A stretch of DNA of 64,000 nt, taken from Rhynochetos jubatus. Its lineage: Eukaryota > Chordata > Aves > Eurypygiformes > Rhynochetidae. The stretch is taken from contig CM050653.1 of assembly GCA_027574665.1 (NCBI GenBank), positions 40,498,118 to 40,562,117 of the forward strand, written 5' to 3'. A model generated the notes under the pieces. It was not told the origin of the DNA. It saw nothing but the letters and a program-made list of their open reading frames with translations, and ran no database searches. Positions within the stretch are counted from its first letter, which is position 1, and every line of letters starts with the position of its first letter. This document shows positions 40,401 through 52,212 of this stretch, one piece after another. The position numbers and the translations under genes were made by a program.

Positions 40401-40661
40401 CTCACCCTTGACATCCCACAGTGCTAATCTGAGGATGAGATATTTTTAGTTAGCATTAAACCAAGAAATGTTTGGAATATTTCCAAATGGCTTTTCGGAA
40501 TCTGCAAATTGTAGGCTTTGAGCTACAAATGTATTTAAGTAAATAATTAATAACATATATTACTCTTTGGCGGCTTATGGCCGTATGGAAAAGCTGATTT
40601 ATACTAACTCAAACCAGAAATACTTGATTTGTACTTTGGTAGTGACGTGCTGTAGGCATGC
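37460..40661. other. CMTM8 upstream flank, no gene recognised
   Basis: GC declines over the first kilobase and then the sequence is AT-rich. An A-run lies near 39378-39394. No repeat family or protein recognised. Confidence 0.6.
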
Positions 40662-41102
40662 CTAATGATCAATCAAGGCAAACGACTCTGTGTCTGAACT
40701 GGTGTTTTGCAAAGTAAAGATGGTTTTACTTGGATCGTCTAATGCTGCTGCAAGAGAGAGAACAGATGAGATGCCCATATTTTCAAAACGGCTATTATTC
40801 TGCAAATCTGTGGATCCATGTTTGTACGTGGGGTTACTTAATGTGAGGCTTGTTTGGTTTTGCAGCATAGGCGTCCGGAAATCAATGAACATAAAATCAA
40901 TACCAATTGAAATGACAGTCCGAGTGATGTCAGTGCGTGCGAGTCGATCATCAGATACGTAAGTTACTACCTTAACACTGGGAAATGCAAAATTTGACTG
41001 TTTATGTTCTGGACTCCTTTTTGTTGCAAATATGTCTTTCTTTACATTGTTCACTTGAATTACACAGACAAAGGGCTGACTGTAGGCACACAGACATTCC
41101 AC
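40662..41102 (-). CDS. Unrecognised 146-codon open frame, possible terminal exon
   Basis: I do not recognise this protein. On the minus strand the frame is open from an in-frame TAA about 20 codons above 41102 to TAG at 40662-40664. It has features of coding sequence: mixed residue composition, ending SSDTESFALIDH, three N-glycosylation sequons (NQT, NNS, NTS), a Cys cluster near its start (ECLCAYSQPFVCV) and raised CpG content, about 12 CpG in 440 bp in an otherwise CpG-poor area. Two acceptor-like sites precede parts of it: CTGTTTGGCAG just above 41102, and TTTTGCATTTCCCAG near 40983. No further exons were found upstream. Length alone does not exclude chance. It may be an exon of an unknown gene, a decayed gene, or noise. 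A competing exon-like signal lies on the plus strand at 40866-40958. Confidence 0.3.
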   Translation of the reverse strand: MECLCAYSQPFVCVIQVNNVKKDIFATKRSPEHKQSNFAFPSVKVVTYVSDDRLARTDITRTVISIGIDFMFIDFRTPMLQNQTSLTLSNPTYKHGSTDLQNNSRFENMGISSVLSLAAALDDPSKTIFTLQNTSSDTESFALIDH

Positions 41103-44100
41103 CTGCCAAACAGCTGTCTTGGAACAGAGGCAGAGCCTTACAAAGAATTAACTCCATGCTGTGAACAGTAACATACCGACTTCAAGATTTTTTTGTGTTC
41201 ATTTTTAAAACCCATTATCACGACACCACATAAACTGTTGATAAAATCTGTGCTAAGAAATCACAAATACGTAAGCCCTGTATTTTCTGTGCATTAGCCT
41301 TTCACCAGCTGTTTTATCTGCTCTGGGCATCTAAAAATCCCTCCTAGCCCTGAAACACAAATGCGTCTTAGATACTGTTCTGAGGAAAAATTGCTTACTT
41401 CCTCCAAAGCAGATTTGTACTTGGAACGCCGTCCCTGCATGCTATACACACACGCTTAACTCCAGGGCAGAGAGCACATCTACTCAAATTAGGAGTTTGT
41501 GGTGGGAAGTGTGAAGTCTGTATACAAATCTTCTCAGAATGGGAGTTGCGGTTTTCGTATTTTGGGGTCAGGGACCTCAAATCTGTAACTCACGTGCAAG
41601 ACTCTGCCCATACTGTATTTCACAGGCTGTTTCTCAGCTGCCTTCCTCTACAGTGTGCCGGCAAGCAAAGCTGCAAGCGCAGCTGGTGGCCATGCCTTCT
41701 CACACCTGCGAAGCACAAGGCTCCTGAACACTCGAGTGTCCGGTGTCACGTTAAGTGAGGAAGGAGCTTATTGTGCCCCTGAGCGTGTCTAGAGAGGCTG
41801 TCCCTGAGGCATGCTCATACTTTCATTGGGGTCACCAGCCCTCCGTAGGCCTTTAAACATTCCTGTGGTACAAACACATACTTAGGGAATATAAACACTT
41901 CCATAAAGACGCATATGCCTTCTACTTGCTGAGGATGGTGCTCGCCTAAGTGTTTACATAAATCACAACAGGTAATGTTTATACAGCACCCAAACCCAGT
42001 GCAAAATGGCTAGAGGAAAAAAAAAGTCACCTTCAACAATTGTCAATGCCATATTCGGTTTTAGATAATTAATGAAAGACTGAAGAATTCTACCATGGTT
42101 TCATCACAGCATCATCTGTGTGCAGGGGGTGAGTTTACAGCCACATGGTAACTTCTGGCACCAGCTTGCCTGCAGGCTTTATTAACAGACAGCTATCTTG
42201 CTTTGCTGTGGTTGGAACAACACCCTGAAACATGCCAGAGACCTACAGTGCGCCTTATATTACGCTGAATTATTAGGAGGTGACTTGAGCTTGCTGTGTG
42301 CGTACGTACACAGAGACAAGACATCCAGTAACTGGCAGGCAAAAACCTACCCAGATACCATGGCTGGAAGCTAAAGTTGGACACATTCAGACTGAAAATA
42401 AAACATCTTCGTTATTTGGGGTTTTTTTAACTTATCTTTTTAATACAGCATTATTAGCTATTTGAATAATTTATTAAGTAAAGCAGTAGACTCCATCTTT
42501 TTAAATCTATAATTCACAGCTATGGATTTATTTAAAATACAGTCTTTACCAAGCTTACATTGACAAATTTTGTGGTCTGCATTACACAGAACACAACAAG
42601 AGATGACTCAAGTTATTTGAGAAACCACAGAAATCAACTCCAATTAATTCCACAAAGCTACGGTCTTGTTAATGCTCTAGTCACCCAGCTGTATAATATA
42701 CACGCCGTACCAACGCCCGACACATCACCTCCTTGTCCTGAAGCGGTAGCAGAATAAAGGATCTCACGAATCTCTGGCTGGGCTGTGCCTGGCCAATAGT
42801 TGGGTAATGAGAGTGCCGTGTGGGGAGAATCCGCTTTACGGAGGTGGGCTGTGAGTGAAACCAACAGGTTTGCTGAAGGGTGGGAAATCCTCATCCAAAG
42901 AAAGGAAAAAGAGGCAGTGGGCTGACTGCAGGATCTGCTGACAGGTGGCAGCTGGCTGCCGAGAGGTACCCGAGTGGATATGGTCTGTCACAGGGAGCTG
43001 AAGTTCGGGAGAACTGGGAGCCCAGCAGGGCACTGACCCAAGTCTTGGAGAACACAACATTGGAAGGGTAAGGCAGAGAACGACGGGCAGATGTTTTGCC
43101 ACTCTTCATACTGGTTTGAAAAGCTCCTCTGTTAGCACAGGATAAAGATATTGGACATCTATGCATTAACAGAAGAGCAAAAGTGTAACACACAGAAAGG
43201 TCTGAAATCTCCAGGTGACTGAGCAATTTGGTATCAGCATTTTCAAATCAGCAATTTGTCTTTGCAAGTAGACCAGTGCCAAAATACTTCTATGAACACA
43301 AGGAACAAAATGACCCTATTCTTTGTATTCATAGCCCTGAAACAAAACAAAACCAAAGAAACAAATCTCTAGCACAAAACACAATCAAGTTCGACTCCAA
43401 GCAGGCAACGATGTTTCAGAATATCACAGAACACTGCCCATGACTATAAATGATTATGGGATGCTTTCATAGCATTAGCATTACAGATATGCACAAACTC
43501 AGCATGCAAAGCTGCTGGTTCCTGGTAAGTCTGGTGTCAGTGCATGAAAAAATAGCTGCAGTGCTGCAGGACACTTAGTGCATTCTTCTGTTCTGGGTTC
43601 CTGAAAACCACTCTTGCAAGAGAAATAGGAGCCCGGAGAAACGGGATAACTAGAGTCATTTTTCTATTACAGCCACATGTATCTGTGGGGAACAGAGTGT
43701 GTTGTCTGTTGCCCATCTACTGAAACCTGCTGGGATTTTTAAATGAATCACCCAAATCTTGTTGAATTTCTCAATGCACTTAGTCTGCTTTGAAATGGGA
43801 GGCTTTGGGCTGTGTGAGAATGGTGCATGGTATCAGCCTGTAGAGCAGTCGGGGGATGGACGATGGGCTGCCTTTTGGAGGGACTGGGATTTCCTCAGAA
43901 CAAAGGCTTATCCCATTTATGACATGTCTTGAGAAAGCTTATCCTGTCAAGTCATTTATCACCCTACAAAATAGCTACTGAGCATGGATAATGCTTCTTT
44001 TCTAGATCACTGAGGGAGAAGAGAATTTCAGAAGAAAGGAAGGTTTTCGTTTGGGGATTTAGGAGATTTGGAGAAGAGCTGATAGGAGTTAGGCTATCTA

Positions 44101-47100
44101 AGCTCTTTGAATCATAAGAAAAACATACCAAGAAGGATTTTACTAAATACTAAAGTGTATTTAGTGCAGCTAAAATACAGACTTTCCACGGAGGGCAACC
44201 TCATTAACTAGGCATTTAAATTATGTGAATTGGCACAGCCCTGTGGTTTGTAGTATTCGACTTGGAGTAAATAGAGGCTGCTTTGAGATGGATGTGGCTC
44301 TAAACACTAATATTGAGGTGAATTAAGTCCATCATATATTTGTGAATGTCTGGCTTAACGGTAACTATGAGACAATTCTGATATGGGATTTGTTATAACA
44401 CAGATATTCCCATAAGCCCCACAATTTAAAAGGTTTGTTTCCTATGAACTTTGAGGTTGGCTCACCTTAACGTTCAAAAAGTTCAGATTCCATTGGAAGT
44501 ACTCTCTGCCGTGGAGGTATTTGTAAGGTCAATCTAATCCATGTACCTTTTTAGTACTAAGAGGATATCCTCAGTTAGCACATTTTCTTGGCATTTACAA
44601 GCATTTGACATCTTTTGATACTCTTCCACTTTGTCATGTTCAGCTGGAATTGACCAGTAGGTTAAAAGACTGTGAAGGAAGACGAGGACAGGTAGTGTGA
44701 TAGCTTAACCTTCCTCTCAGCACATCAGAAAAGTGGATTTATACATACCTATGTATACACACACAGAGACACATAAAAGAATGTCTCCTAGACCCAGACA
44801 ATTATTAAAAAAAACCCCAAGCAGTCACTTAATATATCAAATATATGATCTTACAAAAGCAGCATGGTTCTCTGAATATGTCAATCAAATAATTTCTTAC
44901 CTGCCTTCCTCACAAGGATTCAATGAGAGGCTCAGGAAACAAGCTGTGTCAGTGTGTGCAAATGAAGGTCACGCATCACACTGCTTTTCTTTCTAAGTGA
45001 TGTTACGATTACTATTTCAGTGCAGTACTAGTCAGGGAGGTCGTATTTTTGTGATTCATTGTTCAAGCAGGCCGTACAAGGAAAACCATCAAAATTTGTA
45101 AGGATATATTCAAACCAGGTGTTACTTTCATGAAATCTGGGATCATTTCTTGCGTACAAGCACCCCTCTTGAGCCAGAAGCCTACTTTTATGGCCTTTCT
45201 GAATTCACTAGTGAAGGACTTCGTGATGTAATTCACAATTAAGAGGAATATGAGTAAGGGGATTACCTAAGATTATCAGTGCTGAAATGCAGCATTTAAT
45301 AAATTATCTTCATACATAGGAACAAACAACATTGGGATATTTTCAGTGGTGTTTCAAGGTATCTATCTAGCCGGAAGATGAGTTAGATGTGACATCCTCC
45401 AGCCTGCAAAAGTACTTCTGACTGTAAAGCAACTGCATGCAAGGCAACCAGCAAGAAAAAACACACATAGGGAAAAAAAGATGCTGGTGAAGGCACCTCT
45501 GCTACAAAGACAAGTATTCAATCGTGTCAGAGCACAGAATGGAAGTCACGAGGATGCAGGACAACTCCCTCTCTAGGAGAGAGGAATTAAGGGGTTGCAG
45601 ATCCACAGTCTCCTTCATTTGAGTGCAAGTGATGCAGTTCAAGTTAACCTCCAGATTTGGGGAAGTGAAGAGGCAAGACCTGGAAGACTACATCCCCCAC
45701 AGACTTGCTCTGTGTGTCTCCCTGTGTTGGAAAAGAAACCACTGTTTCACAATATTTCATTAATGTGATTGAAAATAACTTTCAGCAAGCATCAGCTGTC
45801 GGATAGATGACAGAGGGAGGTGTAGTCTCTCCATTAGCACCACACAGAGAAGCAGCCTTTAACCTGTGTGTGTGTTAGTGAACCCCCTGACATAAGTTGT
45901 GGCAAAAAAAGCCACCAATGCATTATAATCCGTCAACAATACTGGCCTAAAGCAGATGCAGTAAGCTGTGTTTGCTCAAAGACAGTACAGAAAATAAAAA
46001 AATGTGCCAACCCAAATCACCACCAGCCCCAAACACTCCAAATCTGTATTGAAATGCATGTGAAGATCAGCTATTTCTTGAAATCTGCCTACTGGATTTC
46101 AATATATTTTACTAATCATTTCAAGCCAGATAATGCTTTTGAAAGCAAAATAAGCTTTCCAAAACTCTAGCTAAGCAAGGACTTGTGACTGGGTAAGCCC
46201 AATAAAACTGCATTGAATAGCTATACATCATATGTTAACACTGCAATACTTCAGAACTGAAAGCAGACTTGAAAATGAAGCATTTTCCCCGTTCAAGTGC
46301 TGTCTGTGCACATGCCTACAACTCCTTTTTTAAAAAGGAAATTTCACACAGCGGGCAGGCAGGCAGCAAGCAGTCACAGGGATGGCAGTCACCTGTTCCT
46401 TAAGACACGCTCAGCCCAGGCAGCAATCCCAGTTCCGTGAGAGTTTCCTGACATTGTAAGATAATGAGTTTTAAATCAGTCTACTCCAACTCAGTAATTA
46501 AAACAAGGTACTTGGAGCTGTGCTTCTCACATCTTCCCATACCAGGCCTTTCCACTCTATTTCCTAAAAAACACCTGCCTCTCCAGCCTGGACCTAATTA
46601 CTGTCCCCACATTAAAAGAGCAGAGATGTTTAAACCTCCCAGTATCTGCTTGCCACTCCTTGGATGTTCCCCTGCCCACACGCTGACACGATGGGTTCTG
46701 GCTAAACGAGATCATTCACAGAAGTGCTTCTTGTGCCCCCACCACCATAATATTTGATAATTCACAAATCCTGTAACCCAGTCCCCTACTCTTCCCTTTA
46801 GGATTGGTTACAGCAGCAATGAGAAAACCAGTGATGCTGGCTTTGTGTGAAGGGAGAGCTTACACACAGCATGTACATTCTCAGGTGGAGGGAACCAGCA
46901 AGGTTTCCAGCCTACTTGGGGGTCAGGACCTATTTAAATGGCTAAAAATACATCAGGAGTGTCCCTGGAGTGTTCTTGCTCAAATTCTATCATTTAATCT
47001 CAACCTGTGAGAACTCCAGGCTACAGCTGCTAATAGTGTTATCATTATTTGGTTGTCGGGATCTGATAAGAACCCTTAAGAGCCAGGGTTATGGGTTTCT

Positions 47101-48563
47101 TGCTATTACTAAGGCTCCCAGTTCTTGCTCTGAATCTGCAATTGCAATGGAGAAGGAAGAAGATCTCCTCAGAATTTCAGGAAGGACATTTTGAGGAGCT
47201 TTGCTGTGAGGGCCTGTCTCTGGCTGCTCAGTCGGACCGCATCCTGCTTAGTTCAGCTCCGAGAAAAATCCCACACTGAACAAGAGCTAGCCAACCCTTC
47301 TGATTATTTCTTCCTCGTTAAATGCAGCGTGTGAAGGAAAGAATGGGGGTCTTTACCCCAAGGAGGCTGCAGTTCTTTCTCTCGCCAGCCTTTCTATGGC
47401 TATCAGTGCATTTTTCTGAACTCTCGTGATCCCGCTGCCAAGTGAGCAAAGTGCCCATTTCCTCTGCATAAACCATCTGGAGTGCATGAACAGCATATTT
47501 TTCTCATCTCAAGAGTTTTCCATCTCTTGCTTGGAGAGATACATGGAAGGGAGGGGGAACTTCACTAGCAATTGTTGAATCTCAGTGCATTTTGATAATA
47601 CCGGGTGCACGTGTGAAACCTCTCTTCCACTTGAGCAACTGCTGAGTTCTCGAGGAGACGTTTCCCAGGCTTCAGTTTTGAAGAGAACGTGCTGCACTAA
47701 ACCGTTATCGTGAAGCCGTGTCTGGTACAGAATGACAGGCCAAAAGGGGCTCGAATCGATGCTTACTGAGAATAATCAACACTTACTGAATCAATACTTA
47801 CTGAAATAATCAACACAGGGTTGGTTCCCGATGCTCCCTACAGTTGCCCTTCGCAACATCACTCTAAAACAGACACTCCAGGTAGTAGGTAAATGTAACA
47901 ACTAGGTAAATCCAACTTAAACACAGGGACTTGCACAGAGATGCCATTCTGCTGGGCGCCACCTCTTGAAAGGGATTGCAGACCTGGATTTTAACAGAGC
48001 AGAACTAGACTGATGGATCGAGGGTATGTGAAAGTCCCTACCCAAAGCATATTGGCAGGAATCGGAATGTTAGAACAGACTGACAGGAGATCTAGGTTTC
48101 ATTTAATGTGGATGCCAAACACCTCTCCTTTGCACATGTTGGGACTGAAGGCAGATGCTCTTCTCATGCATTATTCGAAACAGAGGCATTACGCTTTAGT
48201 GCTCAGATTTCTATCGGCTCATAGCAAATCACAGAGGAAAACTTGGCATGGCCAGGAGACAGGCAGAAGAGATTTAGTTTTACGCTTCCTAATAATATGA
48301 AGTGCCACGTGTTCTGGAAAACAATTTATTTCAGCATTAAGCAGCCCCTGTGATATCTATGGGCTTCGTTCACAAGACTCCAGCCCCACAATGAGGTCCA
48401 GGGTGGGAGCTTCTTCTGTGAAGAAGCATCAACACAGGCCACAGGAAAGCGACTCCTTGTCTGCCACGTTTCCTGTATCTCAGGGCCAGGCTGTAAGCAC
48501 TGATTTAGTGAGAAAGCACTTTCCGCAGTTACACACTTGTGACACCTCCCACCCCTTTAGCCG
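41103..48563. other. Region between the genes, no gene recognised
   Basis: Mostly AT-rich with short open frames. A small imperfect repeat at 47761-47816 carries CTTACTGA three times and AATAATCAACAC twice. I see no CR1, LTR or RNA gene. Confidence 0.6.
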
Positions 48564-49178
48564 ATGCGAAATCTTACAAAACAGAGCACTACGCGCTCTC
48601 GTAATTTTCCGACCTCTTGCAACCTCAAGATGCAGCAGAAACAAGCACCACTGGCTGCACATCACAGGACCCCGAGCGATGCTGAAAGATCTCACAGACC
48701 GTACTGTCCAAGAGCGGAGGTCGTGACCGTTGCCTTGTACCATGAGGGACCTGGCCAACAGGCCAGAGAGGGCCTGGGCAGAGGTAATAAGGTGTTGGGT
48801 GCTTCACAGCCAGCTCCTTCTCTCACTTGCAGTGGGTCTACAACACAGGCACCTGGTGCCGAACTAACCACCTACAAGGCACACAGCGTGAGGCTGCTGC
48901 AGTCATGCAGGAACCTAAGGAGACTGACAAATAAACGGGAAGAGCAGGCGGACCTTACCCACCAGCGCCCTCCCGTGGCTCGCACAGCAGCTCAAGGGAC
49001 TGAAGACAAAAGCCTGTTTCAGAGGCCAAAGGCGCCGTTCCCACTGAAATCGTTTCACCAACGGGCAGAAATGAAAATGCTGACACCTGGATGTCAAGGA
49101 GCAATTTTAAAAAATTTCAGTTCTTGCACGGCAATCACTACACCCCATACCCGTGACAACCTACATTCCATCACGTGA
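48564..49178 (+). other. 204-codon open frame convergent with the GPD1L 3' end, probably chance
   Basis: The longest open frame outside the CpG island, ending about 70 bp short of the GPD1L poly(A) signal on the other strand. The translation is rich in Arg, Gln, Thr and Ser with no membrane segment or motif. The patch is about 50 percent GC, so stop codons are rarer and this length is not surprising in a window of this size. A good acceptor-like site (CTTCTCTCACTTGCAG) ends near 48832 inside it. Confidence 0.15.
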
Positions 49179-49244
49179 ATCAAGCAATCACAAGCCATGT
49201 AAAATGAGACGACTGAAGCCCAAGTGATTCCCAACACAAAACTG

Positions 49245-49250
49245 TTTATT
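49245..49250 (-). terminator. GPD1L: GPD1L poly(A) signal (candidate)
   Basis: AATAAA on the minus strand in the context TACCAATAAACAG, followed within 10 nt by TTTTGTGTTGGG, a textbook GU-rich element. It is the strongest such signal below the GPD1L stop codon. Confidence 0.65.
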
Positions 49251-50041
49251 GGTACTAACTCTTCAAACGGGTATAGATTCACAGCCTTGAAACAAAACCA
49301 TACACGCGTCTAGGGCAAGTTGAGTACGTATCATCAGCAGATAATGCCTTCCTTCGTTAATTAATGTTCATATATCAAGATTCAGTTAGAAATTCACAAC
49401 CTTGTATGCAAAAACATTACGGAGGGGTTAATGTTTCCAGTAAGGCTATCCCAGTACTGGGCAAACCAGTGTCTGTAGAACAGGATGCTGATCATTCAGT
49501 ATCGTATCACAGTCCTTTTAACGAGCAGTAAATATTAGTGGGGGGGAAACTATCTAGTGCCAAGCTGAATGTTCTCAAGTACTGAAAAGCAAATACAAAT
49601 GGTGATCTATAGAAATTCAAATAAGTTATTTTAGTTACTGAAATCTCGCTTTTTGCCTGAAAAGAACAAGACTACCATTACAGACTCAAAGAAAGAATTT
49701 CATAAAAACCTTTTCTCTGGATTTGCCTTAGAATAGGCTTCTGTGCAAAACAAGAGCAATGAAGATTTGGGGGTTTCAGTGGCAGAAGTCGTATTGGAAT
49801 AACAAAGAAATAATTTTAAAATATATATTAATTTACCACATTTACCTCACATAGCCCTTTATGTATTTTACAAAATGCTACCATTCTACACACTGCATGT
49901 AAAAAAAAAGTTTTTATATATATATATATGTATACACACAAATATGAAGGCAAAGCCAATCAGCTTGGCATTAAAAAACCCAACACAAAGCATACGCAGA
50001 CACACTGGAAGTTATGCAGTAATGAGGAGCGTACACTCCAC

Positions 50042-50049
50042 CTGTGCGT
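50042..50049 (-). promoter_or_regulatory. miR-210 seed match in the GPD1L 3' UTR
   Basis: The transcript strand reads ACGCACAG, complementary to nucleotides 1-8 of miR-210-3p, whose 5' end is CUGUGCGU. Human GPD1L is an established miR-210 target in hypoxia. The site lies about 2.07 kb after the stop codon. Function in this species is inferred. Confidence 0.6.
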
Positions 50050-50737
50050 TAGTCTAAGATTGCTTCCAACCTTAAAACATCCTTCTGCTTGTCAAAGCAG
50101 AGTGCTTACTGCAAGTCAGCTCTATCAGTGATTTCCTCAACTGCCACAAACGTCTGATGTTACTTAAATTCTGGCCATTATCTGTTATATTTGGCATTAA
50201 ATCAGAAATAAGGCAAAAATAAACATTTCACATCCCTGAATATCTGAGGACATTCGTGAGATCTTCCAAAAATTAATGCAAAACATTATAGGAGCACAAG
50301 AAATGGTACCTCTGAGCTGAAGCATCTTCCTGTCTATCCAAAGCTGCCCCACTGCTCGCCTACTTCAGGGTAATTCAGGCTACTTCAGTAAATATGACAA
50401 TTATTCCCAGGCATCCCCTTGGTTTTCGCAAGTTTTGAACGACAACTTAAAGCTTCAGGATGAGTTTGTGGTGATGATTTCTGGTCTAAAAATATCACTG
50501 AGAACAGTGAACAACAGTTCGGATACTGCTCAGAGGGTTGGAGTGGATATTCAGAGGAGATGAGCATCCTTGTAAATCCTCTGTAAATCTCAATGCTAAC
50601 CCTTGTCTCCCAGCTGCAAGAACAAGTCCACTCTTTATGTACTTAGCATATATGTTACCCCAAAAATACAGCTTAGTATACTAGAAAAGCAAGACAGATT
50701 TCAATTATCTACCTTCTCTTGCATCAACCTTCTTCAA

Positions 50738-50800
50738 AAAAACCCCACAATCTAAAAAACAAAAAAAAGCCCCAGCCAAGCCAACCCCACCCCCAAACTC
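50738..50800. repeat. A/C-rich low-complexity tract in the GPD1L 3' UTR
   Basis: Repeated AAAAAACCCC and CCCAGCCAAGCC-like blocks on the plus strand. Confidence 0.8.
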
Positions 50801-52115
50801 GATAAAATCACACAAATAATCAATAAAATTAACCTCACCAATAAAGCCAATGTGCCTGAAAAAACCTAGTTGAGATACCTGGGGAATAAGAGAGAATGCC
50901 TTTGAGAAGCTTTCTGGGAAAGTGGTCATGAAGGACTTGATCCAGCACCCATTAAAAGTTTTGTCCAGTGAAAAGAGTAACCTCAGAACTAGTCATCTCT
51001 CCAGGGAGGCTGGTTCAGGACTGCAGTCCAGCTGATATGTCAGTCACTGGCAGGCACTGAAAGGAATGCACTCAGCGTACTGGCACATAACCCTTCTGAC
51101 AACGCAAGCACATCTGCCAGGCAATTCCCCAACCATTCCTTGGAGTGTTGTGTGGAGTGCAACACACTGTAGCTGATGGTTAAGCTAGAAACCCAGCATG
51201 ACCACTCTGAGCAGCAGGTACCCAAGAGTATCCTTCCCCACTCAGCGAACAGTATCGGTGAAGAACACCACTAAAATGAACCCTAGGCTGCAGGGTTCAG
51301 AATCCCTAGGTCAACAGCTCCCACTTGTTTGGGGGAATGGGATTCCAGAAGAGTCTAACTCCTGGGAACAGCAAGGGAAAAACAAAGAAATACAAAAGAG
51401 CAAGGATTAAAAAACAGAAGGGGAGGTAATGAACCCCCTCTCTAGCGTATTCCCTTTAAAACAGACTAGTTAAAAACTTCAAATTCACTTAGAAATTGGT
51501 TTCAAAATAGTCTGACAGTTTTGAAGACTTTCAAAAATCAAAATGTTCTTCACCAGAGTTCATTAAAATATCCCTGTAGCCCCCAGAATAACTGTTACCA
51601 CTTGTTTTGCATTAATATTGCTTAAATCAATATAACCACAAACACGCAAAATGTTAAAATCCCAATGTGTATGCAGAATAAAACCCAGTTCTAATAGAAA
51701 GACTCCTAATATTTCAAGATTACAGGCTTGATTCAGCCTCCATCAAAACCAGTGGGATTCTTCCCATGGTGTCCAGTGGATCTGGAGTAGGCCTTAATAA
51801 GAGACAACAGAATGTTGTGGTTTATGGTGCAGGAGCACGCACAAAGTACATTTGTGTATGCACACGAGATACGTAGTGCAGCTTTGCGCATGTTAAACCG
51901 GCTGTATTTTAGCCAGCAGAAGGACATTCACCAAGCCAACACTGCATGTTACGTCAAACCAGGCTGTAAACCCAAACCCTGACACCCAGAGCTATTCATG
52001 TTGCTGCTGTTTGCCTGGTGAGCAGCTTTGAACGAAGCTCCACGACAAGTCCACTTGAAGCCAGGTATCAATTTGGAAGGCAGAAAGCTGCGCTAGTACG
52101 ACGGCCCGATTGATT

Positions 52116-52212
52116 TTATATGTGCTCTGGGTGACTCTGAAGGCAGGATATCATCTCTCTGACAGGCTTCCCTTCATAGCAGATTTGATACACAGCAGTG
52201 AACAGCGGAAAC
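52116..52212 (-). CDS. GPD1L: GPD1L coding exon 8 and stop
   Basis: The acceptor is CCTGTTTCCTCAG. It completes the split Lys, then encodes [20 protein letters not shown] and the tail [11 protein letters not shown], then TAA. The SHPEH ending is typical of the GPD1/GPD1L family. Confidence 0.96.

Larger units (their letters stand above)
49230..52115 (-). other. GPD1L: GPD1L 3' UTR (inferred extent)
   Basis: From the stop codon to the first strong poly(A) signal with a good downstream element, about 2.9 kb. A long 3' UTR is also found in mammalian GPD1L. The presence of a miR-210 seed match at 50042-50049 supports the extent. It also contains a TA microsatellite (49915-49929) and an A/C-rich tract at 50738-50800, which is T/G-rich in the transcript. 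Open frames here are short. Confidence 0.65.

Noticed and set aside
48854-48863. TGGTGCCGAA, similar to a retroviral primer binding site
   Set aside because: The match stops after about 10 bases and no LTR lies to its left. Probably coincidence.
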